Assembly (NCBI GenBank): GCA_016861045.1
Contig: BOKP01000003.1
Coordinates: forward strand, 1-64,000
Direction of reading: 5' to 3'
DNA: 64,000 bases
DNA from: Actinomycetes bacterium
GTDB taxonomy: Bacteria > Actinomycetota > Thermoleophilia > Solirubrobacterales > 70-9
Each line of letters starts with the position of its first letter. Positions within the stretch are counted from its first letter, which is position 1. Shown in pieces: positions 23,831 to 32,771 of the stretch. The notes below the pieces were generated by a model. It made no database searches. It saw only the letters and a program-made list of their open reading frames with translations, and was not told where the DNA came from. The translations under genes were made by a program, and so were the position numbers.

Positions 23831-26653
23831 ATGGGCTCGCGCCGCACGAACATCACGATCGTCGTCCTGATCCTGGCCCTGCTCGCGGGGTCGATCTACG
23901 TGATCGCGACGAAGCCGACCAAGCTCGGCCTCGACCTCAGCGGTGGCACCCAGCTCATCTACGAGGGCGAGCCGAGCGCCGACAACCCGACCGTCGACAC
24001 CGAGGACATCGACCGCACGATCGAGCTCCTGCGCGACCGCGTCGACGCGCTCGGCGTCTCCGAGCCCGAGATCGCGCCGCTCGGGACGACCCAGATCCAG
24101 GTCAGCCTCCCGAACGTCCAGGACGCCGAGCGGGCGATCGAGCAGGTCGGCGACACCGCCAAGCTCTACTTCTACGACCTCGAGCCGAACGTCGTCCCGC
24201 TCGACCCCAAGGTCGAGGAGGTGACGCCGGCCAACCTCACCGCGCAGGCGACGACCGACCTCTACGACGCCGTCAAGCTCGCGTCCGAGCAGAACACGAA
24301 GTGCAACGACGTCTGCACGACGACCGGCCCCCAGCTCTACCTGTTCGAGAAGGGGAGCCGCGATTACGTGGCCGGGCCCGAGTCGAACATGCGCGACCTG
24401 CTCTCGAGCGAGGAGGCGCGCGCCGTGCCGAAGGGCCGGCGCGAGGTCCTCACGGTGCCGCAGGGGACGATCGTCGTCCAGGACCAGCAGGACGACGCGA
24501 CCGCCACGCCGCGTTACTTCGTGCTTCGCGACCGCCCGGCGCTGAGCGGCGACGACATCGAGAACCCGGAGCAGAGCTTCGACCAGAACAACCAGCCGAA
24601 CGTCACCTTCGACTTCACCGACGAGGGTCGCAGGGCGTTCTCCGAGGTCACCCAGAAGATCGCGTTCCGCGGCCAGGAGTCGCTCGGCGCGCCGTACTCG
24701 TTCGCGATCGTCCTCGACGGCGACATCGTCTCGCGGCCGGTCATCGACTACCGCGAGAACCCGAACGGGATCGACGGCCGCACCGGCGCCCAGATCTCGG
24801 GCGGGTTCACCGTCCAGCAGGCCCAGGACCTGGCGACCTTCCTGAAGATCGGAGCGCTGCCGATCAACCTCGAGCTGGTCAGCCAGAGCACCGTCACGGC
24901 CACGCTTGGCCAGCAGGCGCTCGACGACGGCCTCAAGGCGGGCCTGATCGGGCTCCTGCTCGTCTCGGTCTTCTTCCTCGCCTACTACCGCTTCCTCGGG
25001 GCGATCGCGATCCTCGGGCTCGCCGTCTACGCGGCCTTCTTCCTCGCGATGATGAAGCTGATCCCGATCACGCTGACCCTGCCCGGGATCGCCGGCCTGA
25101 TCCTGACGATCGGCGTCGCCGCCGACTCGAACGTCGTCATCTTCGAGCGGATCAAGGAGGAGGCGCGCAAGGGCCACTCGATGATCTCGTCGATCACGAC
25201 CGGCTACAAGCGCGGGATCGGGACGATCATCGACGCGAACGTGATCACCCTGTTGACCGCGTTCATCCTCTTCGGGCTCGCCACCGCGGGCGTCAAGGGC
25301 TTCGCGTTCACGCTCGGGATCGGCACGATCGTCTCGCTCCTGACCGCGGTCGTCTTCACCCGCGCCGTCCTCGGGCTGCTCGGCCGCAGCCGGATCCTGC
25401 GCTCGCCGCGATTCCTCGGCGCCGGCGAGCAGCGCGTCCGCTGGCATTTCGACTTCGCGGGCGCGAGCCGCTGGTTCTTCTCGATCTCGGGCGTGATCCT
25501 CGCCGTCGGAGCGCTCTCGTTCGCGACCAACCAGCTCAACTTCGGGATCGACTTCGAGTCGGGGACGAAGATCGAGACGGCGCTCGCGGAGCCGGCGAGC
25601 GTCGATGAGGTCCGCGGAGCGCTCGGCGCCGCCGGCGTCGCCGACGTCGAGGCCGTCAAGGTCCAGAGCGTCGACAACCCCGAGTTCGGCGCCAACGTCT
25701 TCCAGATCCAGGGCACGATCCCGCCCGATGAGGTCGGCGAGGTCCAGCGTCGGCTCGGCGACGACTTCGGCTTCGAGGGGGGCCGCGACGCCGGCTTCCA
25801 GAGCCAGTCCGTCGGCCCGACGTTCGGCGAGCAGATCGCCCGCAGCGCCGCCTATGCGATCGCCTTCTCGCTGCTGCTGATCGCAGCCTACGTCGCCTTC
25901 CGGTTCGAGCCCAAGTACGCGATCCCGGTGATGATCGCGGTGATCCACGACATCCTGATAACCGCCGGCGTCTACTCGCTGGTCGGCCGGGAGGTGACGA
26001 GCGGGACGGTCGCCGCGTTCCTGACGATCCTCGGCTACTCGCTCTACGACACGGTCATCGTCTTCGACCGGATACGCGAGAACGTGCCGCGGCTGCCGCG
26101 TGCGACCTTCTCGCAGATCGCCAACCGCTCGCTCAGCGAGGTCCTGACCCGGTCGCTGATCACCGGCCTGTCGACCGTGTTCCTGATCGGGGTGATCCTG
26201 ATATTCGGCGGCGAGACGCTGCGAGACTTCGCCTTCGCGATGATGGTCGGCGTCCTCTCCGGGACCTACTCGTCGATCTTCATCGCCTCGCCGGTGCTGA
26301 TCGCGTGGAAGGAGCGTGAGCCCGCCTACCAGGCGCGGGCCGCCCGGATCAGGGAGCAGATGGGCCGCGTCCCGTCCTTCCCCGAGGACAACGAGGTCGC
26401 CCTCGTCGGCGGCGAGCCGGCGGCGGCCGACGGCGGCGACGGCGACGGCGGACCGGCGGCGGCCGAGTCGGCCCCGATCGCTTCCGCCGCGGCCCGCGAC
26501 GGCGGCAACGGCGCCGAGCCCGCCCCGGAGCCGGAGGCGGCGGGGGCCGGCGCCGGGCAGGCCGACGAGGCCGCGACGAGCGAGCGCGAGCGGCGCCTGG
26601 CCGCCCGCCGCCGGCGGCAGGAGCGCCGGCGCAAGCACGGGAGGAATCGCTGA
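23831..26653 (+). CDS. secDF: Fused protein-export membrane protein SecDF
   Basis: A 940-residue fusion of SecD and SecF, the RND-type partners that pull exported proteins through SecYEG using the proton gradient. The SecD half has a first membrane helix at 8-26, the D1 motif LGLDLSGGTQL, a large periplasmic domain to about 365 and helices with GVAADSNVVIFERIKEE. The SecF half begins near residue 535 (WHFDFAGASRWFF) with GIDFESGTKIE and GYSLYDTVIVFDRIREN. The last 95 residues are an Ala/Asp/Glu-rich tail ending in a basic cluster. Many actinobacteria keep secD and secF separate; fusions occur in Bacillus and others. Confidence 0.95.
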   Translation: MGSRRTNITIVVLILALLAGSIYVIATKPTKLGLDLSGGTQLIYEGEPSADNPTVDTEDIDRTIELLRDRVDALGVSEPEIAPLGTTQIQVSLPNVQDAERAIEQVGDTAKLYFYDLEPNVVPLDPKVEEVTPANLTAQATTDLYDAVKLASEQNTKCNDVCTTTGPQLYLFEKGSRDYVAGPESNMRDLLSSEEARAVPKGRREVLTVPQGTIVVQDQQDDATATPRYFVLRDRPALSGDDIENPEQSFDQNNQPNVTFDFTDEGRRAFSEVTQKIAFRGQESLGAPYSFAIVLDGDIVSRPVIDYRENPNGIDGRTGAQISGGFTVQQAQDLATFLKIGALPINLELVSQSTVTATLGQQALDDGLKAGLIGLLLVSVFFLAYYRFLGAIAILGLAVYAAFFLAMMKLIPITLTLPGIAGLILTIGVAADSNVVIFERIKEEARKGHSMISSITTGYKRGIGTIIDANVITLLTAFILFGLATAGVKGFAFTLGIGTIVSLLTAVVFTRAVLGLLGRSRILRSPRFLGAGEQRVRWHFDFAGASRWFFSISGVILAVGALSFATNQLNFGIDFESGTKIETALAEPASVDEVRGALGAAGVADVEAVKVQSVDNPEFGANVFQIQGTIPPDEVGEVQRRLGDDFGFEGGRDAGFQSQSVGPTFGEQIARSAAYAIAFSLLLIAAYVAFRFEPKYAIPVMIAVIHDILITAGVYSLVGREVTSGTVAAFLTILGYSLYDTVIVFDRIRENVPRLPRATFSQIANRSLSEVLTRSLITGLSTVFLIGVILIFGGETLRDFAFAMMVGVLSGTYSSIFIASPVLIAWKEREPAYQARAARIREQMGRVPSFPEDNEVALVGGEPAAADGGDGDGGPAAAESAPIASAAARDGGNGAEPAPEPEAAGAGAGQADEAATSERERRLAARRRRQERRRKHGRNR

Positions 26654-26655
26654 CG

Positions 26656-26940
26656 ATGGCCCTGCTCGTCTGGCTCACCCTCGGCGTCGCCCTCTGGCAC
26701 TTCACGGTCTTCGTGCCCGACCGCTTCTGGGGCGGGATCATCGGCGCCTTCGTCGCCGCGATCGCCGGCGCCATCGCCAGCGGCGCCGCCTGGCAGATCG
26801 CCCAGGGCGACGGGCTCGGCGTGACCGACGTGACGACGTTCTTGGCGGCGATCCCCGGCTGTCTGGTCGCCCTCGCGATCGCATACGCGCTCGGCGCTCG
26901 GCGCATCGCCGGGCCGGCCGGCCACTACGGCGACGCCTGA
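26656..26940 (+). CDS. Small membrane protein of 94 residues, function unknown
   Basis: It starts 2 bases after the secDF stop, so it is probably co-translated. Three hydrophobic segments are visible at about 3-19, 26-48 and 60-80, with FVPDRFWGGIIGAFVAAIAGAIASGAA in the middle; Gly/Ala-rich helices of this kind pack tightly. I do not recognise the family. Its coupling to secDF suggests a membrane accessory role, but that is inference. Confidence 0.7.
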   Translation: MALLVWLTLGVALWHFTVFVPDRFWGGIIGAFVAAIAGAIASGAAWQIAQGDGLGVTDVTTFLAAIPGCLVALAIAYALGARRIAGPAGHYGDA

Positions 26941-27073
26941 GCGCCGCGACCGCGCACCGCCCTGGCCGGGTCTCCTCCCGCGGTCGGCCGGCCACCGGTC
27001 CTCGGGGCCGGCCGACCGCGGGAAGCGGCTTTCCCGGCACGGTTCCGTCCTCGGCCGTTGCAAGCCTGACGGC

Positions 27074-29638
27074 GTGAGCGCCCGCGTCCGATCGACGCCC
27101 TTCCGGGCCCGGCCCTACGACTACGAGGAGGCGCGCCGGATCGCCGACGAGCTCGACCTCGCCGACCCGGTCGCGATCACGCTCGTCCGCCGCGGCCATC
27201 GCACCGTCGAGGCCGCGCGGGAGTTCCTGGCCGCCGACGAGGAGCACGACCCCGGGCTGCTCGGCGGGGTCGGCCCGGCGCTCGAGCGGATCGAGGCGGC
27301 GCTCGACGCGGGGGAGCGGATCACCGTCCACGGCGACTACGACGTCGACGGGATCAGCTCGACCGCGATCATGGTCGCGGCCCTGCGGCGGGCCGGCGGC
27401 GACAGCGACTGGCTGATCCCCGACCGTCTCGGCGACGGCTACGGCATCGGGCCGGAGACGCTGGAGCGGCTGCGTGAGCGCGGCAGCGGCCTGCTCGTGA
27501 CCGTCGACTGCGGGATCGGCTCCGCGACCGAGATCGCCGCGATCGAGGCGGCCGGGATCCCCGTCGTCGTCACCGACCATCACGAGCCCGGCGCCGATCT
27601 GCCCGCCTGCCCGGTCGTCCACCCGCTCGTCGGGGGCTACCCCTTCGGGGGGCTCTGCGGGGCGGCCGTCGCCGCCAAGCTCGCGCAGGCGCTCGAGCGC
27701 GCGCGCGGCGGCGGGCCGGAGGCGCCGATCCCCGACCTCGACCTCGTCGCGCTGGCGACGGTCGCCGACCTCGTCCCGCTCGTCGGCGAGAACCGCAGCC
27801 TCGCCCGCCGCGGGCTCGAGGCGATCCGTCGCTCCCCGCGCCCGGGGCTCCTGGCCCTGATGGCGACCGCGCGGGTAGTGCCCGAGCGGGTCGACGAGGG
27901 CGACATCGCCTTCCGGCTCGGGCCGCGCCTGAACGCCGCCGGGCGCCTCTACCGGGCCGACGCCGGCGTCGAGCTGATGCTGACCGGCGACGACGCCCGC
28001 GCGGCCGCGGTCGCGGCCGAGCTCGACGCCGCCAATCACGAGCGTCGTGAGACCGAGCGCGCCGTCACCGCCGAGGCCGAGGCGGCGCTGCGGGGGCTGC
28101 CCGAGGCGGATCGGGCGGCGCCGGCGATCGTCGTCGCCGGCGCCGGCTGGCACCCCGGGGTCGTCGGCATCGTCGCCTCGCGGCTCACCGAGCGCCACGG
28201 GGTGCCGGCGGTCGTGCTCTCGATCGACGACGAGGGCCGTGCGAAGGGCTCGGGGCGCGGCGTCGAGGGGTTCGACCTGCTCGCGGCGCTCGATGCCTGC
28301 GCCGACCACCTCGACCGCTACGGGGGGCATCGAGGGGCGGCGGGTGTCGAGCTCGGCGCGGACGCGATCGAGGGCTTCCGGACGGCGCTCATCGCCCATG
28401 CCGAGACGGTCGAGCCGGCTGGCGAGCCGCCCGAGGGCGAGCTCGTGGACGCTCACGTCGGGGCCGAGTCGCTCGGGCTCGACGTGGCCGAGCAGCTCGC
28501 CGCGCTGGCTCCGTTCGGCCGCGGCAATCCCGGCGTCAGGCTGCTCGTGCCGGGCGCCCGGGTCGGCGAGGTGCGACCGATGGGTGAGGAGGGCAGGCAC
28601 GCCCGCTTCAGCCTCAGCACCGGATCGCTCTCGGCGCGGGCCGTCGCCTTCAACGCCAACGGGATGCTCGACGCGGCCACGCGCGAGCCCCACGACCTCG
28701 CCGTCCGGCTCGAGATCAACCACTGGAACGGCGCCGTCGAGCCGCGGGCGATCCTCGCCGACGCGTTCGCGCGGGGCCCCGCCCCGGAGGCGACCGCCGC
28801 CGCCGGCCACCGGTGCGACGGCGCCGCCGCGCTCTGGTGGTCGCGGTTCGACGCGGCCCTGGCCCGCGATCCTGCGGCGGAGCCGCACGTCGGCGCCCGC
28901 GTCCGCGAGGCCGGGGAGCGGCGCCGGCCCGTCGACGGGCGGCGGGGGTCGGTGACGGCGCGGATCGCGGAGCTCCTGTCGAGCGGGGAGCGGGTGATGG
29001 TGCTCGCCGCCGACGGCGGCCGCCGCTCGGAGCTGGCGGCCCCGGGGTCGATCGCCGGAGCCGAGGCGCCCGCCTGCGCCTGCCTGCGCTGCCCGGGCGA
29101 CGAGCTGACCCGGCTCGCCGCCGGGTCCGCCTGCAACCTGCTGGTCACCGATTGGGGCTCTCTCGCCCTCGCTCCCCACGCGGCCACCGGCTTCCGGCAC
29201 CTCGTCCTCGTCGACCCACCCGGCGGCCCCGGCGTCGAGCGGATCGCGATGGCCGCCACCGGCCCCGGATTCGCCCACCGCTGCTGGGGCGCGAGCGCCG
29301 AGCTCGCCGAGCTCTGCTGGGATGCGGAATGGGATCTGCGGGGACCGATGGCCGACATCTACCGGGCGCTCGCGGCGGCCGCGCCGGTCGGGGAGGCGCT
29401 GAGGTCGGCGTTGATCGGGGGCGCCCGCTACGGCCGCACGCCCGAGGTTGCGGCGCGATCGATCCGCGTCCTCGGCGAGCTCGGCATCGTCGACGGCGAC
29501 GGCGACGGCGATGCCCGCTCGCTGCGGGTCGTATCCTCGGAGCGGACGAAGCTCGAGCTGTCGGAGGCCTATCGCGCCTACGCGGCGATCCATCAGGAGG
29601 GCCTGAGATACCTGCAGAGCCGAAGAGCGGAGCCCTGA
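27074..29638 (+). CDS. recJ: Single-stranded-DNA exonuclease RecJ with a long C-terminal extension
   Basis: An 854-residue 5'-3' single-strand exonuclease. The DHH core has HGDYDVDGIS (87-96), the DHH itself in VVVTDHHEPGA (about 170), and the DHHA1 part with ASRLTERHGVPAVVLS and GSGRGVEGFDLL, followed by an OB-like domain (GRGNPGVRLLVPGARV). The first 570 residues match a standard RecJ. About 280 further residues contain ERVMVLAADGGRRSE and CNLLVTDWGSLAL, which look like remnants of a helicase-type nucleotide-binding fold. Start is GTG 27074. rel follows 29 bases after its stop, so both may share a transcript. Confidence 0.92.
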   Translation: MSARVRSTPFRARPYDYEEARRIADELDLADPVAITLVRRGHRTVEAAREFLAADEEHDPGLLGGVGPALERIEAALDAGERITVHGDYDVDGISSTAIMVAALRRAGGDSDWLIPDRLGDGYGIGPETLERLRERGSGLLVTVDCGIGSATEIAAIEAAGIPVVVTDHHEPGADLPACPVVHPLVGGYPFGGLCGAAVAAKLAQALERARGGGPEAPIPDLDLVALATVADLVPLVGENRSLARRGLEAIRRSPRPGLLALMATARVVPERVDEGDIAFRLGPRLNAAGRLYRADAGVELMLTGDDARAAAVAAELDAANHERRETERAVTAEAEAALRGLPEADRAAPAIVVAGAGWHPGVVGIVASRLTERHGVPAVVLSIDDEGRAKGSGRGVEGFDLLAALDACADHLDRYGGHRGAAGVELGADAIEGFRTALIAHAETVEPAGEPPEGELVDAHVGAESLGLDVAEQLAALAPFGRGNPGVRLLVPGARVGEVRPMGEEGRHARFSLSTGSLSARAVAFNANGMLDAATREPHDLAVRLEINHWNGAVEPRAILADAFARGPAPEATAAAGHRCDGAAALWWSRFDAALARDPAAEPHVGARVREAGERRRPVDGRRGSVTARIAELLSSGERVMVLAADGGRRSELAAPGSIAGAEAPACACLRCPGDELTRLAAGSACNLLVTDWGSLALAPHAATGFRHLVLVDPPGGPGVERIAMAATGPGFAHRCWGASAELAELCWDAEWDLRGPMADIYRALAAAAPVGEALRSALIGGARYGRTPEVAARSIRVLGELGIVDGDGDGDARSLRVVSSERTKLELSEAYRAYAAIHQEGLRYLQSRRAEP

Positions 29639-29667
29639 GGGGCGATGGTGTCGGCGCCGGCGGCGCC

Positions 29668-31971
29668 GTGAACGGCCCTGCCGCGGACGAGCCCGAGCGG
29701 GTCCGGGTCGGGCTCGAGAACGGAGCCGCGCCGCCGGCGCCGCTCGACTCGATCACGAGCGACCTGACGGAGCGCGAGCGCGAGCTGCTCGGCGACCTGC
29801 TGGCGGTGATCGGCGAGCACGATCCGGGCAACGGCGACGCGGTCGACCAGCACGAGGTCGAGCGGGCGTTCGTCTTTGCCTGCGAGCGCCACGCCGACCA
29901 GCGGCGACGCTCCGGCGAGGAGTTCATCAGCCACCCGGTCGAGGTCGCGAAGATCTGCGCCGGCCTGCGGCTCGACACCGAGACGCTTTGCGCGGCGCTG
30001 CTGCACGACACGGTCGAGGACACGAGCGCGAGCCTGTCCGAGGTCGCCACCGGCTTCGGCGAGCAGGTCTCCCACCTCGTCGACGGGGTGACGAAGCTGA
30101 CCGGGATCACGTTCGAGAGCCGCGACGAGCGCCAGGCCGAGAACTACCGGAAGATGATGGTCGCGATGGCCGCCGACGTGCGCGTCATCCTGATCAAGCT
30201 CGCCGACCGGCTTCACAACATGCGAACGCTCGGCGCCCTGTCGAAGCAGAAGCAGCTCGCGAAGGCCCGCGAGACCCTGGAGATCTACGCGCCGCTCGCC
30301 CACCGGCTCGGGATCCACGCGATCAAGTGGGAGCTCGAGGACCTCGCCTTCCAGGTGCTGCACCCGCGCAAGTACGAGGAGATCAAGAAGCTGGTCGGCC
30401 AGCAGCGCGAGGAGCGGGCCCGCTACGTGGCCGAAGCCGGTGAGTTCCTCGGCAAGGAGCTGGCGGCGGTCGGCATCGACGCCGAGATCTCGGGCCGCGC
30501 CAAGCACTTCTACTCGATCTACACGAAGATGACGAAGAAAGGGCGCGAGTTCAACGAGATCTACGACCTGACCGCGATGCGGGTGATCGTCGACTCGGTC
30601 AAGGACTGCTACGGCGCGATCGGGGTCATCCACGCGCTCTGGAAGCCGCTGCCGGGACGCTTCAAGGACTTCATCGCGACCCCGAAGATGAACCTGTACC
30701 AGACCCTGCACACGACGGTGATCGGGCCGCAGGGTCAGCCGCTCGAGATCCAGGTGCGGACGGCGGAGATGCACGAGCTCGCCGAGTACGGCGTCGCCGC
30801 GCACGTCATCTACAAGGAGGGCGCCGGCGGCAAGGACCCCGAGCGGGACAAGATGACCTGGCTGCGGCAGCTGCTCGACGCCGAGGGCGAGGGCGACCCC
30901 GAGGAGTTCCTCGAGGCGCTCAAGGTCGACCTGTTCGAGGACGAGGTCTTCGTCTTCACGCCGAGGGGCGAGATCAAGAACCTGTCGGCGGGCTCGACCC
31001 CGCTCGACTTCGCCTACGCGGTCCACACCGACGTCGGCCACCGCTGCGTCGGCGCCAAGGTCAACGGCAAGATCGTCCCCCTGCACTACACGCTGCGCAG
31101 CGGCGACATCGTCGAGATCCTCACCGCGAAGCGCGATCGCGGGCCGTCACGGGACTGGCTCGGCCTCGTGCGCACGAGCCGCGCCCGCAACAAGATCCGC
31201 GCCTTCCTGAAGTCGGAGCGCCGCGAGGACGCCGAGAAGAAGGGCCGTGAGGAGCTCGGCACGGCCCTCCGCAAGCGCGGCCTGCCGCCGCAGAAGCTGA
31301 GCGGATCGCCGCTGCTCGTCGACGTGATCCGCGAGGTCGGATTCCGCAAGGCCGACGACTTCTACGTCGCGCTCGGCCAGGGCAAGATCAGCACCAAGAC
31401 CGTCGTCAACAAGGTCCTGCAGCGGCTCAAGCAGGGCGAGGCGGTCGCCGCCGAGGACGAGGCCAAGCATCGCGACAGCGTCCTCGAGGGCCGCGACGCC
31501 CGCGAGCGCCACCACCAGGAGGCGACCGACTACGGGATCGAGGTCGAGGGCGTCGACGACGTCATGGTCCGCCTCGCCAAGTGCTGCCGGCCGGTCCCCG
31601 GGGACGAGATCGTCGGCTACGTCTCGCTCGGCCGCGGGATCACCATCCATCGCGAGGACTGCAAGAACGTGAGCGCGCTGATGCGCTCGCCCGACCGGTT
31701 CACCCCGGTGAGCTGGGCGGGCGACAACCGCACCTCCTACCGGGTCGAGATCGCGGTCGATGCCTATGACCGGACGCGCCTGCTCGAAGACCTCTCGCGG
31801 ACCTTCTCCGAGGCAGGCGCGAACATCATCGAGGCCCGCTGCTCGACCAAGTACCCGATGGTCCAGAACCGCTTCGTCGTCGAGGTCGGCGACACCGACC
31901 AGCTGAAGACGGCGATCTCGCGCCTGCGCCAGATCGACCAGGTCTTCGACGCCTACCGGATCACGCCCTGA
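29668..31971 (+). CDS. rel: Bifunctional (p)ppGpp synthetase/hydrolase Rel
   Basis: A 767-residue long RSH enzyme that makes and degrades the stringent-response alarmone. Domains in order: HD hydrolase (SHPVEV, LLHDTVEDT, KLADRLHNMRTL), synthetase (FYSIYTKMTKKG, YDLTAMRVIVDS, GRFKDFIATPKMNLYQTLHT), TGS (VFVFTPRGEIKNLSAGSTPLDFAY), and a C-terminal zinc-finger/ACT region (CCRPVPGDEIVGYVSLGRGITIHR, then ACT to the end). The R-F-K-D motif is the RXKD type of bifunctional Rel rather than the EXDD of RelA. The GTG start at 29668 was chosen as the nearest in-frame start after recJ. Confidence 0.96.
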   Translation: MNGPAADEPERVRVGLENGAAPPAPLDSITSDLTERERELLGDLLAVIGEHDPGNGDAVDQHEVERAFVFACERHADQRRRSGEEFISHPVEVAKICAGLRLDTETLCAALLHDTVEDTSASLSEVATGFGEQVSHLVDGVTKLTGITFESRDERQAENYRKMMVAMAADVRVILIKLADRLHNMRTLGALSKQKQLAKARETLEIYAPLAHRLGIHAIKWELEDLAFQVLHPRKYEEIKKLVGQQREERARYVAEAGEFLGKELAAVGIDAEISGRAKHFYSIYTKMTKKGREFNEIYDLTAMRVIVDSVKDCYGAIGVIHALWKPLPGRFKDFIATPKMNLYQTLHTTVIGPQGQPLEIQVRTAEMHELAEYGVAAHVIYKEGAGGKDPERDKMTWLRQLLDAEGEGDPEEFLEALKVDLFEDEVFVFTPRGEIKNLSAGSTPLDFAYAVHTDVGHRCVGAKVNGKIVPLHYTLRSGDIVEILTAKRDRGPSRDWLGLVRTSRARNKIRAFLKSERREDAEKKGREELGTALRKRGLPPQKLSGSPLLVDVIREVGFRKADDFYVALGQGKISTKTVVNKVLQRLKQGEAVAAEDEAKHRDSVLEGRDARERHHQEATDYGIEVEGVDDVMVRLAKCCRPVPGDEIVGYVSLGRGITIHREDCKNVSALMRSPDRFTPVSWAGDNRTSYRVEIAVDAYDRTRLLEDLSRTFSEAGANIIEARCSTKYPMVQNRFVVEVGDTDQLKTAISRLRQIDQVFDAYRITP

Positions 31972-32335
31972 CCTGACGGGCCGGGGGGGGCGAATGCCGG
32001 CGTCATCGGCCGGCTCGCGGCCGAAGGCCGCCACGCCGACCCCTTCCTTGGCCTCGCGCCTTCCGACCTCGTCAGGGGCCGGCCTGCGAGGCCGCGGCTC
32101 ATCGTCCTCGTCGGCTCGCGGCCCGAGGCCGCGCCGACCGGCCCACGCTGGGGTGGATTGGGACGGGATCCGGGCCTCGGCCACCCCGATGGTACGTCCG
32201 GCTGGCCGACCGGCCCACGCTGGGGTGGATTGGGACGGGATCCGGGCCTCGGCCGCCCCCGCGTCCTCGGCCGGTGGGCTTGCGCATCTTCGGCCCGCTC
32301 CCCCTGTGTCCGACCCGCTCGGGCATCCGGCGGGG
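31972..32335. other. Intergenic region between convergent rel and HIT genes, made of duplicated sequence
   Basis: No credible gene. It contains an exact 50-bp direct duplication (32133-32182 and 32205-32254) and two diverged copies of a GGCTCGCGGCC-rich unit (about 32005-32042 and 32107-32140). On the minus strand the duplicated part reads PDPVPIHPSVGRSA twice, but the frame has no other coding character. Confidence 0.6.
32133..32254. repeat. Exact 50-bp direct repeat, period 72
   Basis: Bases 32133-32182 and 32205-32254 are identical over 50 positions, separated by 22 unrelated bases. Exact identity in non-coding sequence implies recent duplication or membership of a repeat family elsewhere in the genome. 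Confidence 0.9.
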
Positions 32336-32767
32336 TCACGGCGGATGCCGCTGGGTCAGCTCCGCCCGGATCGCTGCCGCAACCTTCGCCATGTGGGCCT
32401 CGTCCTCGTACGGGTTGCGGGGCCAGAAGAAGCCGCGGAGGCCGTCCTTGCGGCTGCGGGGGACGATGTGGACGTGGAGGTGGGGGACGCTCTGGGAGAC
32501 CTCGTTGTTGAGCGCGACGAAGCTGCCCTGCGACCCCATCGCGCGACGGACGGCGCCGGCGAGACGGCGGGCGTCGGCGAAGAGCGGCTCGACGAGAACG
32601 GGGGGCAGGTCCTCGATCGTGCGGTGGTGGGCGCGCGGGATCAGGAGCACGTGGCCGGGGAAGAGCGGCCGGTGGTCGAGGAAGGCGAGGGTCTCGGCGC
32701 CCTCGTGGACGACGTCGGCCTCGACCTCGCCGGCGGCGATCGCGCAGAAGGCACAGTCGGCGGCCAT
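32336..32767 (-). CDS. HIT family protein (histidine-triad nucleotide hydrolase), copy 2
   Basis: A 143-residue HIT protein. Catalytic triad motif HLHVHIV near residue 98, N-terminal CAFCAI (zinc-binding Cys pair in the Hint branch) and PGHVLLIPRAHH. Such enzymes hydrolyse AMP-lysine, AMP-NH2 or dinucleoside polyphosphates. It is last in the minus-strand run HIT-manB-diacylglycerol kinase-HIT and starts 4 bases after the kinase gene, implying coupling. Confidence 0.92.
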   Translation of the reverse strand: MAADCAFCAIAAGEVEADVVHEGAETLAFLDHRPLFPGHVLLIPRAHHRTIEDLPPVLVEPLFADARRLAGAVRRAMGSQGSFVALNNEVSQSVPHLHVHIVPRSRKDGLRGFFWPRNPYEDEAHMAKVAAAIRAELTQRHPP

Positions 32768-32771
32768 TCGC

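Noticed and set aside
22367-26638. Very long minus-strand open frame (about 1,400 codons) opposite ruvB, zinc-PAS and secDF
   Set aside because: Long antisense frames are expected at this G+C content; its composition is Arg/Asp/Gly-rich without domains, and the plus-strand genes are unmistakable.
32099-32326. Minus-strand frame with PDPVPIHPSVGRSA twice
   Set aside because: The peptide repeat only reflects the 50-bp DNA duplication; no other coding signal.
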